From positions 2,852,001 to 2,916,000 of the forward strand of contig NC_068570.1 in NCBI RefSeq assembly GCF_025698545.1: 64,000 nt of DNA. Direction: 5' to 3'. Position numbers and translations under genes: made by a program. The notes beneath the pieces were generated by a model, which saw only the letters and a program-made list of their open reading frames with translations, searched no databases and was not told the DNA's origin. Positions 12,601 to 24,860 of this stretch are shown here, piece by piece. Position 1 is the first letter of the stretch; each line of letters begins with the position of its first letter. This DNA is from Gossypium raimondii (lineage: Eukaryota; Streptophyta; Magnoliopsida; Malvales; Malvaceae).

Positions 12601-14745
12601 TAATCTCTTCTTTTTTATAAATATATATACTTATATATGTATTAATAACAAAAACAAAGAACAAGAGGAAGAAGAACGATTGGAAAAAGAACAGAATCGC
12701 AAAGAGAGAAAAAAGAAAACCTTTGTTGTATTGCTTTTCTTTTTTCTTTACAATCTGTGTGTGTTTTTGTATTCAATCCCCCCTTTACAGATTCTCGAAA
12801 ATGGCTTTATATAGCCAAGATAAAACAAACAAACATTACAATGAAATATGTATTTTTATTTGCTGTTGTTTTTTGTTTTTGTTGCGTTTTTTGTGCGTTT
12901 GTTGCGTTCGTTGTGTGTAGGGGGCTACTTGTGCTCTTTGCGTGTTGATTTTCTGCAGGCGTACGGAGGCCGTACAGTGACGTGGAGGGCGGTGTACGTG
13001 CGGAGGTGCGCGTGCGAGGAGGGGCTGATTGCGGCGCAAGGGCAGAAGGCTACTGCTAGGGTTTCTGATTTTGCTTGGTATTGGGTCGTCGGGCTAGGGA
13101 TAGCCAATGGGCTGGTATTGGGTATTTGGAACTTGGGTTTGAGCCATGTTTGGCCTAGAATTTTTGTAATTTGGACTGCTATTTTATTGGACTTTTTTTT
13201 GGTTTTAATTTGATTTTATTTTACTTACGTGCCGGTCAAAAATGGGCTCTTACAATCACTTTAATCATTAAGAAGACACAATGGTGACAATGAGATAAAA
13301 TAGGATTGTATTGAGTGGACGGATTTAACTTAAAGGAATCAAAGATATCATATGAGGGTAACACACACATGATGAGGTCATTGGACAAAGCAGTTGAATA
13401 AATTGCTTTCGTAAAGAGCATACAATAAGGAGTTTTCAATCATAATACTTCTTGTGGCCTAACTCCATGATTAAGTAAATTTCAAATTAATGGAACGATA
13501 CTTCTAGATATAATTGTAATTACTAGAGCCTAATTGTATATGTCTTATTAGTTTCTTCACTAGCTCAACAAAAGCTTAATCGAACTACATTTGAATCAAA
13601 AGAAAATTCTACGACTTTAGAAACAATTTAATTGAGTCGATTTATTCGATGTGGAATTAAATTGGGCGGTCGTGAGAATTGTTCAACTAAAGAATTTAAT
13701 TAAATTATTTTCTTAAAAATTAATTTTGGAAAACCTCAATTATGTTTGAGAAATTTAATTTTGATTTTGAGAAAATGAATTTTGATTTTGAGAAAATGAA
13801 TTTTGATCAAGCAAAATTAAATTAATCAAATTAATTAAAATAAATATGATATTTTTGGAAATTAATTTTCAAGTCAAACAATTGGCTCAATGGGTAATTG
13901 AATTTGAAAATTGGACTTGAGATAAAAAAATTGGAACTGAGAAACAAAAACCGAGATTAAGACCCAAAACTAGTTGAATAAGGCCCAGTATGTGAAACCA
14001 AGCTGATGGTGGTTGGACCGAACTAGTTGGGCCGTCACTAATCCAAACCAAATCGGCTCAGGGTTCTATGAGGATGTCGTGCCTGCGATGACACCACCAA
14101 ACACGGCGGCTGCGGCAGAGGCATTTCGATGGTTGGCGGATGGATGATGGCAGTGGTTCTTCTGTAGTTGAGCAATGGAAGAATCACACTCCTACTAGGA
14201 CTCTATCGAATAATTTGATTTCAAATTAATTGTTCCAAAAATAATATTATTTTAATAAATTTAATATTAAATTTAATTTAATACTTATCTTCATAGTATT
14301 TTATTAATTTAATATTAAAGTGAGTATCTTAATATTAAATTAAATTTAATATTTATATTGTAGATAAATATTATATTAATTTAATAGATTTAATATTAAA
14401 TTTAATATAATACTTATCTTAATAAGTATTATATTAATTTAATTAGAGTGATTAAGTTTGATCTTAGTTGAACTCTCTAAACTCTCCATATATAAAGAGA
14501 GCATTGGATCATTATTTTTCACACTTGAATTCAAGAGAAAGTTGTAGAAAGAAAATTCTCTGAATAAATTATTTCAGAAGATTTCTAGAGATATTTTTCT
14601 TATTTACAATTTGATCCAGAAGTTTAAAGAAATTATGAAATTACCCCACTAGTAATTTTCTGGAAAAAAAATTTATTCGAAACAAGTCCACACTCGGCAG
14701 ACGTGAGCTTGAGGATAGCGGAGAAGACTACTCAGTGGAAGCGTT
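9690..14745. repeat. Older dispersed repeat, copy 1 (split by solo LTR)
   Basis: Text at 9690-10473 and 13260-13640 matches, in the same order, text at 20066-20173 plus 22915-23900. Examples: AGTAAATATTAGCTCA against AGCAAATATTAGCTCA, GGAGAGATGGCTAGTCTTGG against a diverged GGGAGATACCTTGTCTTAGG, and GAGGGTAACACACAC against GAGAGTAACACACAA. A large solo LTR at 10474-13254 sits inside it. A TATA-like CCATATATAAAGAGAG at 14488-14503 lies near the right end, so it may itself be an LTR transcribed to the right. Family unassigned. Within it, 14230-14450 is a run of TTTAATATTAAA-type AT repeats and 13745-13805 is a 21-base tandem duplication. Confidence 0.6.
10474..13254 (+). mobile_element. Solo LTR, 2.78 kb, target duplication ATCAC
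   Basis: Starts TGTCGACACCGATTTTTG and ends GGGCTCTTACA, with the 5-bp direct repeat ATCAC on both sides (10469-10473, 13255-13259). The start carries the phrases GGGGAGTCACCACCGATC and CGGGAGTCGGTTACGCACGA. I recall these from large gypsy LTRs in many dicots (Tat/Ogre-like), a recollection and not a search. Three copies of CAGTAAGTTAGGG-like text follow at 10930-11120. The right third (12,400-13,200) is GC-richer, with overlapping short reading frames on both strands (60-121 codons) that share no known motif. No internal domain remains. Confidence 0.85.
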
Positions 14746-14746
14746 T

Positions 14747-16672
14747 GTAACACCCCTTACCCAATACCGTTGCCGGAGTCGAGCATGAGGCGTTACTTGA
14801 CTTAACTTAAAAGTTCGGGGCATAAAAATTTACTTTCAAATTTAATTTCATTATTCATAATAAAGCTGTCCACCTGTGCAGCAGTCACTAAAATAATTAT
14901 AATTCAAGATATGAAACTCGAAATTTAGATCCGTAAATTTTTCCTGAAACTAGACTCATATATATATTCACCATAAATTTTTCAGAATTTTTTCTTTAGC
15001 CAATTAGTACAGTTTATTAGTTTAAGTCTCCCCTGTTTCACTAATCGACTATCCTGACCACTCATAACTAAAATTTAATTATCTCTTATTACAGACTTCA
15101 TATGGTAATTAAACTTATTTCTACTAAAATAGACTCATTAAGGAATCTATAAATATAAATTATAACTCATAATTCCTTCTGTACAATTTTTAATGAATTT
15201 CTAAAGTCAGAATAGGGGACTTCAAAACATTCTTGCCCTGTTTCACTAAAATTCAAATATCTAAAAGTATATAATTCTTTTGCTTACTCCACTTCTTTCA
15301 TATGAAATTAGACTTTTCAGCTTTAATTTCATATCTCGCTCAACTTCTAATTCTATTTCCACTATTTTGGTGATTTTTAAAAGTTACATCAATGTTGTTG
15401 TCCAAGAACTGTTCCATTGCAATTTTTTTAAAAATTCAATATAACCCTTTATAATTGTCTAACCTTCCCGCAAATTTCAAATCACAACCAATTCCAGATT
15501 TCATCTACTTCATTTAAATACTAATGAAGTTCAACCAATCAACCATTTCAAACTAAAAACATGTATATATTTCGATATCTAACACAAACATAACATTCAA
15601 ATTTACTTTGCATACTTAGTCATTCATTCTATTACTTTTTACTTCAATTCCCTATACATGCCATGTAAATCCAAAAAGTTGCTTAACATAATCTACCGGA
15701 GTATATCTGGATAGTGTGATTCTTGATGTAGATCCGATCCTCCGAATGTATAAATACGTTAATCTACAAAAACAATAAACACACACATGTAAGCTTATAG
15801 AAAAGCTTAGTAAGTTCATAGGCATAAAACATATATCTTACCAAACACTTGTACACTTATACAATATACACCATTACTAAATTTACCTGTCAACCACAAT
15901 CTTTGGTGAGTTCATTGGTATAAACTCACTACTACTTATTCTTTTACCATAATTCCTTTGGGCCCATTTGTCACTTACCATCATTGATCAAAATTAAGGA
16001 ACGGTTATGGGAAATTGAGTACTTCACTTTTACTTTGCCATAGTACAACTATGGTCTTACGTATGATCACTTATCATTTGTCCCTGATCAGATAAGTGTA
16101 GCTAAGCTACCACTTATCACTTTGTCACTTGATCAGATAAGTATAGCACTTATCACTTTTTCACTTGATCAGATAATTATAACACTTATCACTTTGTCTC
16201 TTGATCAGAAGTACTCAAATCCGGCGCTCCGCTTAATTTGATCATTTATTCAATTTTCGCATTTTTATTTTATTCTCTTTTCAACACTAAATGCATTTCA
16301 TCATACATTATATAATTCATGAAATTAACATTTAATCATTAAATTTCAGCCATATGAACTTACCTGGGTCGATTTGCAGAATTTGAAAAAGTTCAGGGAC
16401 TAATCAACTACTTTTTCTTTTACTCGGCTTGCTTCGGGTTCTCGATCAAAAATACAAATTTATTCATTCATCAGCATATAATTCTATTCTAATCCATTTC
16501 ACAATTTATGCCCTTAAATTTTCGAAATTACACTTTTACCCCAAACTTTACAATTTTTACAATTTGGTCCCTACTCAATTAACCCTTCAATTGATCTAAT
16601 TTTTCTAAATTAACACCTTTTCCAACTATTTTAGACTACTACATAGCCTTTAATAATCAAAACCGCAACACC
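14747..16672. mobile_element. Gypsy-type LTR, truncated on right
   Basis: Left end TGTAACACCCCTTACCCAAT with CCGTTGCCGGAGTCGAG, a typical terminus for this LTR class. Read in reverse it matches the terminal 55 bases before 63529. The middle shows AAGCTTAGTAAGTTCATAGG, shared with the LTR at 17525. The expected opposite end is missing: near 16672 the text passes straight into Copia gag-like sequence. No target duplication was found. Confidence 0.6.
16065..16212. repeat. Tandem repeat, ~40-45 bp unit
   Basis: Three to four diverged units built on CACTTATCACTTTGTCACTTGATCAGATAAGT, inside the truncated LTR. Units differ by short deletions. Confidence 0.75.
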
Positions 16673-19600
16673 AAACCCTAACTCCAATAGTCTTGAATCT
16701 TCTCAAAATGTGTGTTGGTGCACATTCATTGGAACTTACTTGCTTCTTTAAACATTCGTTTAATTTAAAAACCATTGTAGGACTAACATTTTTCTTACTA
16801 GTATCAACATAGCCAAGGCTTTCATTTCTCAGTTCACGTCTACCAATAACAAGGATTTCATTCACTTCTTCACTTCTCGATCCAATTTTTCTTAAGATAG
16901 ATTGGGTTAGATGCAAGATCTTTCAAAGCATCACCAAGATTAGCTTCTTTTTCTTCTAGCAAGGAATCTTTCTCTTTGAGATTCTTCAAAAGGTTGTAGT
17001 TTTCTTGTTGAGCAAAATTTTCACTAGTTAATTTTTCATTAACTCTACATACGAGGCTCCATTTATCTAGTATGCTCTTTTATGTCTTAATAAAGTTTTT
17101 TTTTTGGTTTTTCATCACTATCACTATCAAATTTTACAGTTATTTATAACTTTTATCAGCAAGTAGGAAGTAAAAGCAATATGGTTGTTGATATTATCTT
17201 TTTCTTCATCATCTCCACTTTTGGAATCACTAAATGTAACTCCTGAAGACTTCAACCTTTTGATGGTACTGTTGGAATATGTATCATTGGTTTGCCCATA
17301 ATCTTTGCATTCGTGACCTTGAACTTCTATCATAACATATTTTCTTCTATTAATGGCTGCAGATCGACCAACATCATTATACTTCCAAATGACTTTGTTT
17401 AAATTTCTTTTAAAAATGGTCAAGTGTTCTAGAAAATTTTCAACAGAAGTTTCTTCCTCAATTGCAATTGGACAAACATCTTACAGAGAAATGTTATTTT
17501 CTACCTTAACCATACTCCTCTTAGTGCAACACCCATTACCCAACCCGATTTTCAGGTTAAGATACTGGGATGTTACATTCATTGTTAAATAAACTATAAT
17601 CACTCCAAATAGATTGAACATTTTTATTCAATTTGATAGCTAAAATTAAGATCAAAATATGATTTAAATACTTATCCAAGCTTAATACGAGCTTATGAAA
17701 GCTCTCAAGGTGATTGGAGGGTGATTAAGGACCAAAATGCAAAGTTCTAAACTATCGAGTGCTCGTCACGACTTCATGGATTCCACGTCATAACTTTAAT
17801 CCTACCTCATAACTCATTAACTTGAGCTCGTCACGACCACGAAGGTACCATGTCGTGACATCACTCTTTTATTTGGCTTGTCGCGACTTCAAAAGGTTCC
17901 ACGTCATAACTTTAATCCTACCTCATAACTTAAGCATTTTTCTTCCTAGCATTAAAGAAAATATTCATATAGTATCTTTCAACCAAATTCAGCCAATAAA
18001 GCATTCAAACATTTAAATTTCCAACATTGAACATCACCATGTGCATGCTAAAATCTAATGCCAAAAATTTAGATTCATACTCTCTTCCAAGCTTGATTTG
18101 TGATCAGATGAGTAGAGATCTCCCTTCCCTCTAAAGCTTCAAAATAAGTCCTCACGTACACATTTGAAAAGAAATGTGTTAAGCTCACGAGAGTTTAGTG
18201 AGCATATTAAGAATTAAAATCTGAATTTGAAACAAATTTATTACACACAAACACACACATATAACTATCATGAATCACTATCATTATACATAAATTTATT
18301 TCAATAATTGCTATAATGAGATGTCGGATTAACAAGTTTATAACTACTTACCAATGCCATTATTGAGTTCACTTATCTTGAAATTTTATAGCCCATTTGT
18401 AGACTTAATAGAACATATAGGATATGTGGAAATGTTGATAAAACTCACATTGAAGTGTCACTATTATTCACACAGATGCGCTATTGTCACTTTGCACCAG
18501 AGTTCTACTAACACTTGCATCGTAAAGTCACTTTCACTTGTGTGTATAGAAATTTTCCTAATGGCACACCACTTATATCCTGCTAGTTCACATTTTGTCT
18601 ACATGGGCATTTAAACTATACAATTTTATTTCATTTTCTCAACAAATATAACAATTCGAAATTTACCTTTTTTACAATTTAATCCTCATTTATATAGAAT
18701 TTACTATTGGAAAACCTCTCTTAACATTCACTATATCAACATTTAGCATTTCACTTAAAAGCTTCATATTAATATCTATTTTATCCGCTTAACTTTTACA
18801 CTCTTTTCAATTTAGTCCTTTTCTAAATTCACTACACATACACATTTCAATTCATTATATGAATACAACTTTACTTTCAATTAATTTCCATAATTCAAAT
18901 AATCTTTTCATATATATAAATAAATCCCATGAAAATTTATAAGACAATTTAACAAGTTTTCATTTAGGGTTTAGATTATATAAAGTAAATTTTTATATAC
19001 TTAAAACAAAATGCTTGCAATGAACCCTTCCTTCTTCCTTAACTCTTTTGTTATTTCTTTGTCTTTATCACCAACTTGATGTTCACTTCTCTTTTCCTTC
19101 TCTTCATTTGCACAAAACATATATAATATTTAATATCAAAACAAAAATCACATATTATTTCCATGCATTTTGATGAGATAAACATGAAGTCCTATAAGTA
19201 AACTTTATCATTCTTAACTTAACCTTACTCAAAATTTCTAACTCTTCTTTTCTCTCTATTAAAATATGAACTTTAGCTAACTTCACATAAAACTTATCTT
19301 GTTATGAAGTTGTTCTCTTGATTTCACTAAGAATCTATGGAGGAAATTTGAAGTTTAAAACTTGAAAGGGTTGGAAATGGAGGAAAAGAGACTAAAATGA
19401 AAGAAAATAAAACTTGATTTAGAAAGGGATGAAGGTGACATGAATTAGAAAGAAAGAAAAAAATGATGGAGCTTGATGACAATTGAAGTTGGAAAGAGTT
19501 TTCTACATCTTTCCCTAAAATATCTACTAAATTTTTATATTTTAAATTACTAAAAAATCAAGTCGTCATTATCCAAACAAGTAATTCTCATTATTTCAAT

Positions 19601-20066
19601 TTCATCCACAAGCTTATGTACTCTCTTAGTCAAATTACTCTTCATGTCTTTCCCCTTTTTCTCATGCATCAAATTCTATTAATTATTATTTCTAATTTTT
19701 ACACTACGGCCCAACACTTCTCACACTTTTACAATTTAATCAATACCTTAAATTAATTTCTCTAAATCCAAAAGTTTTTTTTATTTCTTATAATATCCAA
19801 CCACCTTCTCCACTAATATTAACTATTCTATTTTATCTATTTCTAAATTTTCTAGCACATGCGAACCCGAATTGACACTATTCTCACTTTGGGGGGTGTC
19901 AGGGATGTTACACTTAGACTCATCTATATTCATCTCAAAGGTTTGTAGGAATCCAATGAGCTCATCAATTATCATTGTATCAATTTCCTTTGCCTATTCT
20001 ATGATAATCACCTTGATTGAAAAGTGTTCAAGAAGATATCTCGATATTAGGATTTTTGGTTCTTAG
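16650..20066 (-). pseudogene. Dead Copia-type gag, split by a solo LTR
   Basis: Reverse-strand remains of a Ty1/Copia gag. Reading in gene order from 20066 leftward: a piece with an internal stop ends in DELIGFLQTFEMNIDESK (up to 19913), a hallmark of the gag region before the zinc knuckle. After the inserted LTR (17525-19912) it resumes near 17519 with KRNLNKVIWKYN. It then has a decayed CCHC knuckle (GHECKDYGQ, second Cys and last Cys lost) and an acidic tail (SDSKSGDDEEKDNINN). A further piece, 16916-16650, contains VSSNECAPTHILRRF, found near the gag-integrase junction of such elements. Stops and frameshifts are many. No protease, integrase or reverse transcriptase is visible. Confidence 0.7.
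17525..19912. mobile_element. Solo LTR with target duplication CTTAG inside gag
   Basis: A 2,388-bp unit, TGCAACACCCATTACCCAA...GGGATGTTACA, flanked by CTTAG at 17520-17524 and 19913-19917. Removing it and one CTTAG joins the Copia gag pieces. At 17760-17930 a phrase like GCTCGTCACGACTTC(A)...TTCCACGTCATAACTTTAATCCTA appears two to three times. An inner TGTTACA-like motif at 17570-17576 (GGGATGTTACATTC) sits close to the left end. Orientation was not settled. Confidence 0.85.
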
Positions 20067-23000
20067 TGCAGTGATTTCGTCATTCTACTTGTAAAGTTTG
20101 AATTGATTGAATAAATAAAATTCTATAATTAATTTATTATATCTTTGTATGGTTGTACTTAATGGTTTGCATATGTAACGCCCTAGATTTTTAATTTTGG
20201 GTATTGTGAATGTGTGACACAAATATCTGTCAGCTTTAGTGGTTATGTGCTCTGGGAGTGTTTGGGAGGTCCCAAGTTCAAGTCAGGACTTGGGCAAATT
20301 TTGGTATTTTTATGAATAAACTCTATCTTTGGTCAGTAGGCTTTTAAGTAAAAGTTGGCAAATAATTAACAGAATGGGCTTGCTGGTCTGGTGGATAAGT
20401 GGAGTGTTGGTGTGAGGGAGGTCGTGGGTTTGAATTTTTGGGACGGCAAATGTTGTAATTTTGCTCCTAATTTCGGTAAGAGTTGTGCTAAACTGGATTT
20501 CTAAGTGGTGGATGTGTAGTGGGAAGTGAGGGAGCGATTTTAGGAGTGAATTAGGGGATTATGAGGGAGAATATCCAAAATATGATCACTTTTTCCTTTT
20601 TCGAAAAAAAAGAGAGTCGTTTTTCTCTCCATCTTTCTGATGTTTTCTCTCCCCCATCTCTACCAAATTGTTTTTTCTTCCTTTCTTCTTACTCGATTAT
20701 CTTTTCTTTTCTTTCCTCTACTACCGAAATTCCCTTGTGCCCTCTAAATCATTCTTTCTTCTTGATTTCGTAGCGTTAAGCAGCACTTGTGCAAATTCAG
20801 TAAGTTGATGGGTATCATTTTAAGAGATTATTTTGTGTTCAATGGTCTAATTCTGGGGTGTTGGCAACAGCATTTCACGAGGATTAAGGCTCTCCTTGTG
20901 ATTTTCGTAAATGTACCGATTTGAAGTTTTTGCGGTAAGTGTTCATCGTTTTATGGGTAAGTATTTTGGTTTCGGGATTTTGATTAATGGCGAGGTAAGA
21001 CTGATTATGGTGTTACTTGTTCAATTATAGGCTTTGGAGTGCTCGGGGACTATTTTAGCATCAAACAAAACCAGGTGTATACCCAAAACACAAAAATAAG
21101 GGATTCGGCGAAAAGCCGAAATTGCTTGCTACTTGGACAGCAGCAGTAGGCTAATTTTGAAAAATCACCATAAATTGTGGAAATTGAATTAGAAGATGAA
21201 ACAAATATGGGATTAAATATATTTGAGTCTAGTTTCTCATAGAAGAAACAAAGTAAGCAAAATAATTTCATTTTATGATATATTTGAATTTTAGTGACAC
21301 AAGGTCAGAATGATTTTGAAATCTGCTATCTTGAATTTGGAAAATTATTAAAATTGTATAAAAATAATTATAGGTTATAATTTATATTTTAAAATCTTTA
21401 ATGAGCCTAATTTCAAGAGAAACAAACGAAAACATCATCCAAATTCTATACAAGAAGATAATTAATTTTTAGTGCAGAAAGGTCGAAACTGTCAGATAGT
21501 AGAATAGGGGAAACTTTAAAGAATAAATTGTACTTATTGGCTAAACCAATAATTCTAAAAATTTTATGGTAAGAAGATTTGTGAGTTTGGTTTTAGGGAA
21601 AATTTGCGGATCTTAATTCGGAATTCTGTAGCTTAAGATACAAATAATTTAGTAACAGTGACTCAAGTAGACAGCTTTGAAGGATAATATAAGTAAATAG
21701 TGAAAACACATATGAATAATTAACTAGCATGGGTTACATTAAAATGAATCATGAGGCCAAGGCCAATTTGGGTCATGTGGGCCACACGGGCGTGTGGGCC
21801 CACTCGGGCGAACATCATGGGCTTGTAGGGCCATTTTCACTGTTTGACTGATAAGGTTGCACGGGTCGCCCAAGTCGACTGTGAACCTACTGTAGGGTCA
21901 GTAAGTTTACCTAGACCTCTAATTGACTGAAATGATTGTATAACTGATATGATTAAACCTGATGATGTCCCCCTGATTTGATACTGTATGCCCTGTTTAC
22001 ATGCATGATATTATGTTATAGCATGTCATATCTGTATATTGCATTACATTGGGTTGGGGGATTATAATGTTCGGAGAAAGTGTACTGAAAGACCTTGAGC
22101 CTAACTTACTGGCAGTTCAGCTGCAAACTACTGTCTAGTGTCGCATTCGGTACTACTTGAAGTGTAGGGATAGATGGGTTGATTATATCCCCACATGGAG
22201 TGTAGGGTTGGACAAAGATGGTGTGTAGAAATTTGGATGGGTAGGATTTTGTGATGCATACACCATTATCGCTATCGATCTTGTGATGGGCTAAGGCCCA
22301 AACTGGATTGATACTGATACTGAAAAGGGTTTAAGCCTAGGCTGTGATTATTTATTTACTGTCTGTTCATTTGTATGGGGATTACACACTGAGTTTACGT
22401 AAACTCACCCCTTCTGTTTAATCTGTACAGGTAATCCCTAGATATAGGAGGATCGGTGCAGCGGAGGACTCAGTGGTGGCCACACGACTTCTTTTACACT
22501 GTTTACTACCTATTTATGATTTTACTTTTATTTAGGAGTATTTTGCTGTAATTATGACCTTTACGAATTTTGGTTTAAAATTTAGATTTTATACGGTTTT
22601 ATGATTTAAATCTGCTAGTGTTAGGTAAAACTCAAGTTTTCAATTGAAATTAATGTTTTATCAAAAATACCACGAATAAGCAAACTATTTAAAAGCTTTC
22701 GCAATAAAAATAAAAATACGTTTTGAAATTGAATAATGATTTGTAAATGAATAATATTTTGAAAACAAACGACACGATTTAAAGTTAATATAAGATAATA
22801 AAAAAATGGTTAAATAGAAAAGAGGATTTAGCGATGACATATTTTTCGAAAAGCACTACCATGTGACATCGTCAGATTCGGCCATAACGTCTAGGTCGGG
22901 TTTGGGGTGTTACAGCATAAAAAACAAAATGAATAAGTAAATATTAGCTCACTGATTACCTAATGGTTTAACTAATATTAAGTTGCATTATATGTAAGGA

Positions 23001-23900
23001 TTATAATCTGAGAAAACAAATTAAATTAGTAGTTAATTCGAATTGTCTATAATCCATGGAATCCAAATGAGTAATTGATTAATGGGGACTATTATGTTGT
23101 CTATTAGTCCAATTTGGGAGATACCTTGTCTTAGGTATCGGTGCAGTTGACTACTAGAAAATAGAGATATAGGTGATATTCTCAACTATTGTTTGAATTG
23201 ACAATACATCAAACTGGATTGAAGTAGAATTTATCCTAGATCCATTTATGGATTTATTCACTTGTGACGTTCATGGTGTGACTTAACTCAATCCTGAGTA
23301 AATTGACCATGTGTACCTAACTCATATACTTTGATATATTAAAAGCGTGCATGTGTTCCTTTGGTATCGGAGTTGAAAGTTTGTATATTGGGTATATAAC
23401 CTATGTATGATATGACTTCACTTAGAACAATGGAATTCATAGCTCGATAAAAAGGTAAATGGTAGCTTCTCTATGGAATTACATGAATTATGGAAAAGGA
23501 ATGTGAACACGGATCATTTGTCCAGGATGAATGATTATTATTACTATTTGTAAGCAATGGTCTTTTTCTTCTTAGAAGATGCAATGATGATTATGTGATA
23601 AAATATTATTGAATTGGGTGGATGAATTTTAACCCTAAGGGGATCAAGGATATCCTGTGAGAGTAACACACAAATGACAAGATCGTTGGACAAAAACATT
23701 AGTCTAAGTTGTTTTCTTAAAGGTATACAATTGAGAGACCGGTCATGTACTTTTAGTGAATTGTTTCTATGACAAAATAATTTGTGATTACTAGACGAAA
23801 AGTCAAAACTTAATTACAAATTATTTAAACTTTAATTATATATGTCTGATTAATCTCTTCACTAGCTCAAGACAACTTTGTATGGATTGCTAATAAGAAG
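20066..23900. repeat. Older dispersed repeat, copy 2 (split by solo LTR)
   Basis: Second copy of the repeat at 9690-14745, same orientation: GATTGAATAAATAAAATTC matches GATGAATAAATAAATAAAG, then 22915-23900 continues the match. It is interrupted by the solo LTR at 20174-22914, a different position and family from the insertion in copy 1. It appears cut off on the right near 23900, where it meets the 3' flank of the phosphoglycerate-mutase-like gene. Confidence 0.6.
20174..22914 (+). mobile_element. Solo gypsy-type LTR with target duplication GCATA
   Basis: A 2,741-bp LTR, TGTAACGCCCTAGATTTTT...TTTGGGGTGTTACA, with GCATA at 20169-20173 and 22915-22919. Two tRNA-like modules lie at 20231-20290 (B-box-like CCAAGTTCAAGTC) and 20373-20440 (box-like GGTGGATAAGTGG, then GTGGGTTTGAATT). 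A T/C-rich stretch (20580-20770) follows, and the ACACGGGCGTGTGGG motif lies near 21785. It is related to the LTRs at 1-1514 and 4514-7063. Open frames at 20561-20773 and 21050-21271 are chance frames. Confidence 0.87.
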
Positions 23901-24200
23901 ATCGATGTATGCAAAATATATTACATGAAGCAACAGATGACTTAAAAATTAATTTATTTTATTTGAAAATCAATCCAATTACAAATTTTGCTCACAGGAT
24001 GGTTATCTACCGTTTGTTTTACAATAGAAACAGACATCAATTGGTCAAACTAGCTTTAAAACAAATAATAAAAAGAAAGAAAGAACAATAATTCAAGTTT
24101 GGATGCAATAGATTAAAGAATTCTTGAATGCAGCGGTGAGTATTTATTTCGAAGTCACTTGAGTCCAGTTCAACACATTCTCTTTTGCTACATTTCTTGG

Positions 24201-24829
24201 TTAGCAAAGCTGTGAATCCGCTTCCATTGAGCTGCAACATGTTCAAAACAGTAAGTGGATGCGGATGTTGATGTTTTATATATATGTATGTATACGAGGT
24301 TGTCTGAATGAATTATGTCCCTAAATTTGGGAACAAAATGCTCACCTTTTGTCCACGATGACCACAGATCGAAGCTCACAATTGTCAAAGCTGCAAATGG
24401 CCCACATCAGATCATTAGTCCTTGTCTAAACAACATGAAGAACATAGAGACAATGTTTAAGGCTCACCGTTTGCATAAAGCGGTTCTAACTGATTGATGA
24501 CAGTCGTTTCCAAGTCTGTATAGAATATGTTGAAGCATTATTCCATGACTTACAATAACAATCTCTTGCTCTGGCCTTGTCCATAGCCTGCAATATATAT
24601 AGCCACTAATGAAATTGTACTCTAATATGATCTTGAAATTTTACATTCCAAGATTTATTTATGAATCCTAAATTGTTCATACGAAAATTTGGAGTTTACC
24701 AATTCATTAAAAGACCCATTCGAGCAGCCATTTCTTCTTCAGATTCTCGAAAGTCTGGATTCCACATGTTGTCTTCTTCGCCATCCATCTGAACAACCAA
24801 AACTCTTTGAGTACTGATATTTAATGAAG

Positions 24830-24860
<31 letters not shown>

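Noticed and set aside
12723..13213. Several overlapping open frames on both strands, up to 121 codons
   Set aside because: Inside the 10474-13254 solo LTR; Cys/Val/Phe-rich low-complexity translations and no family motif.
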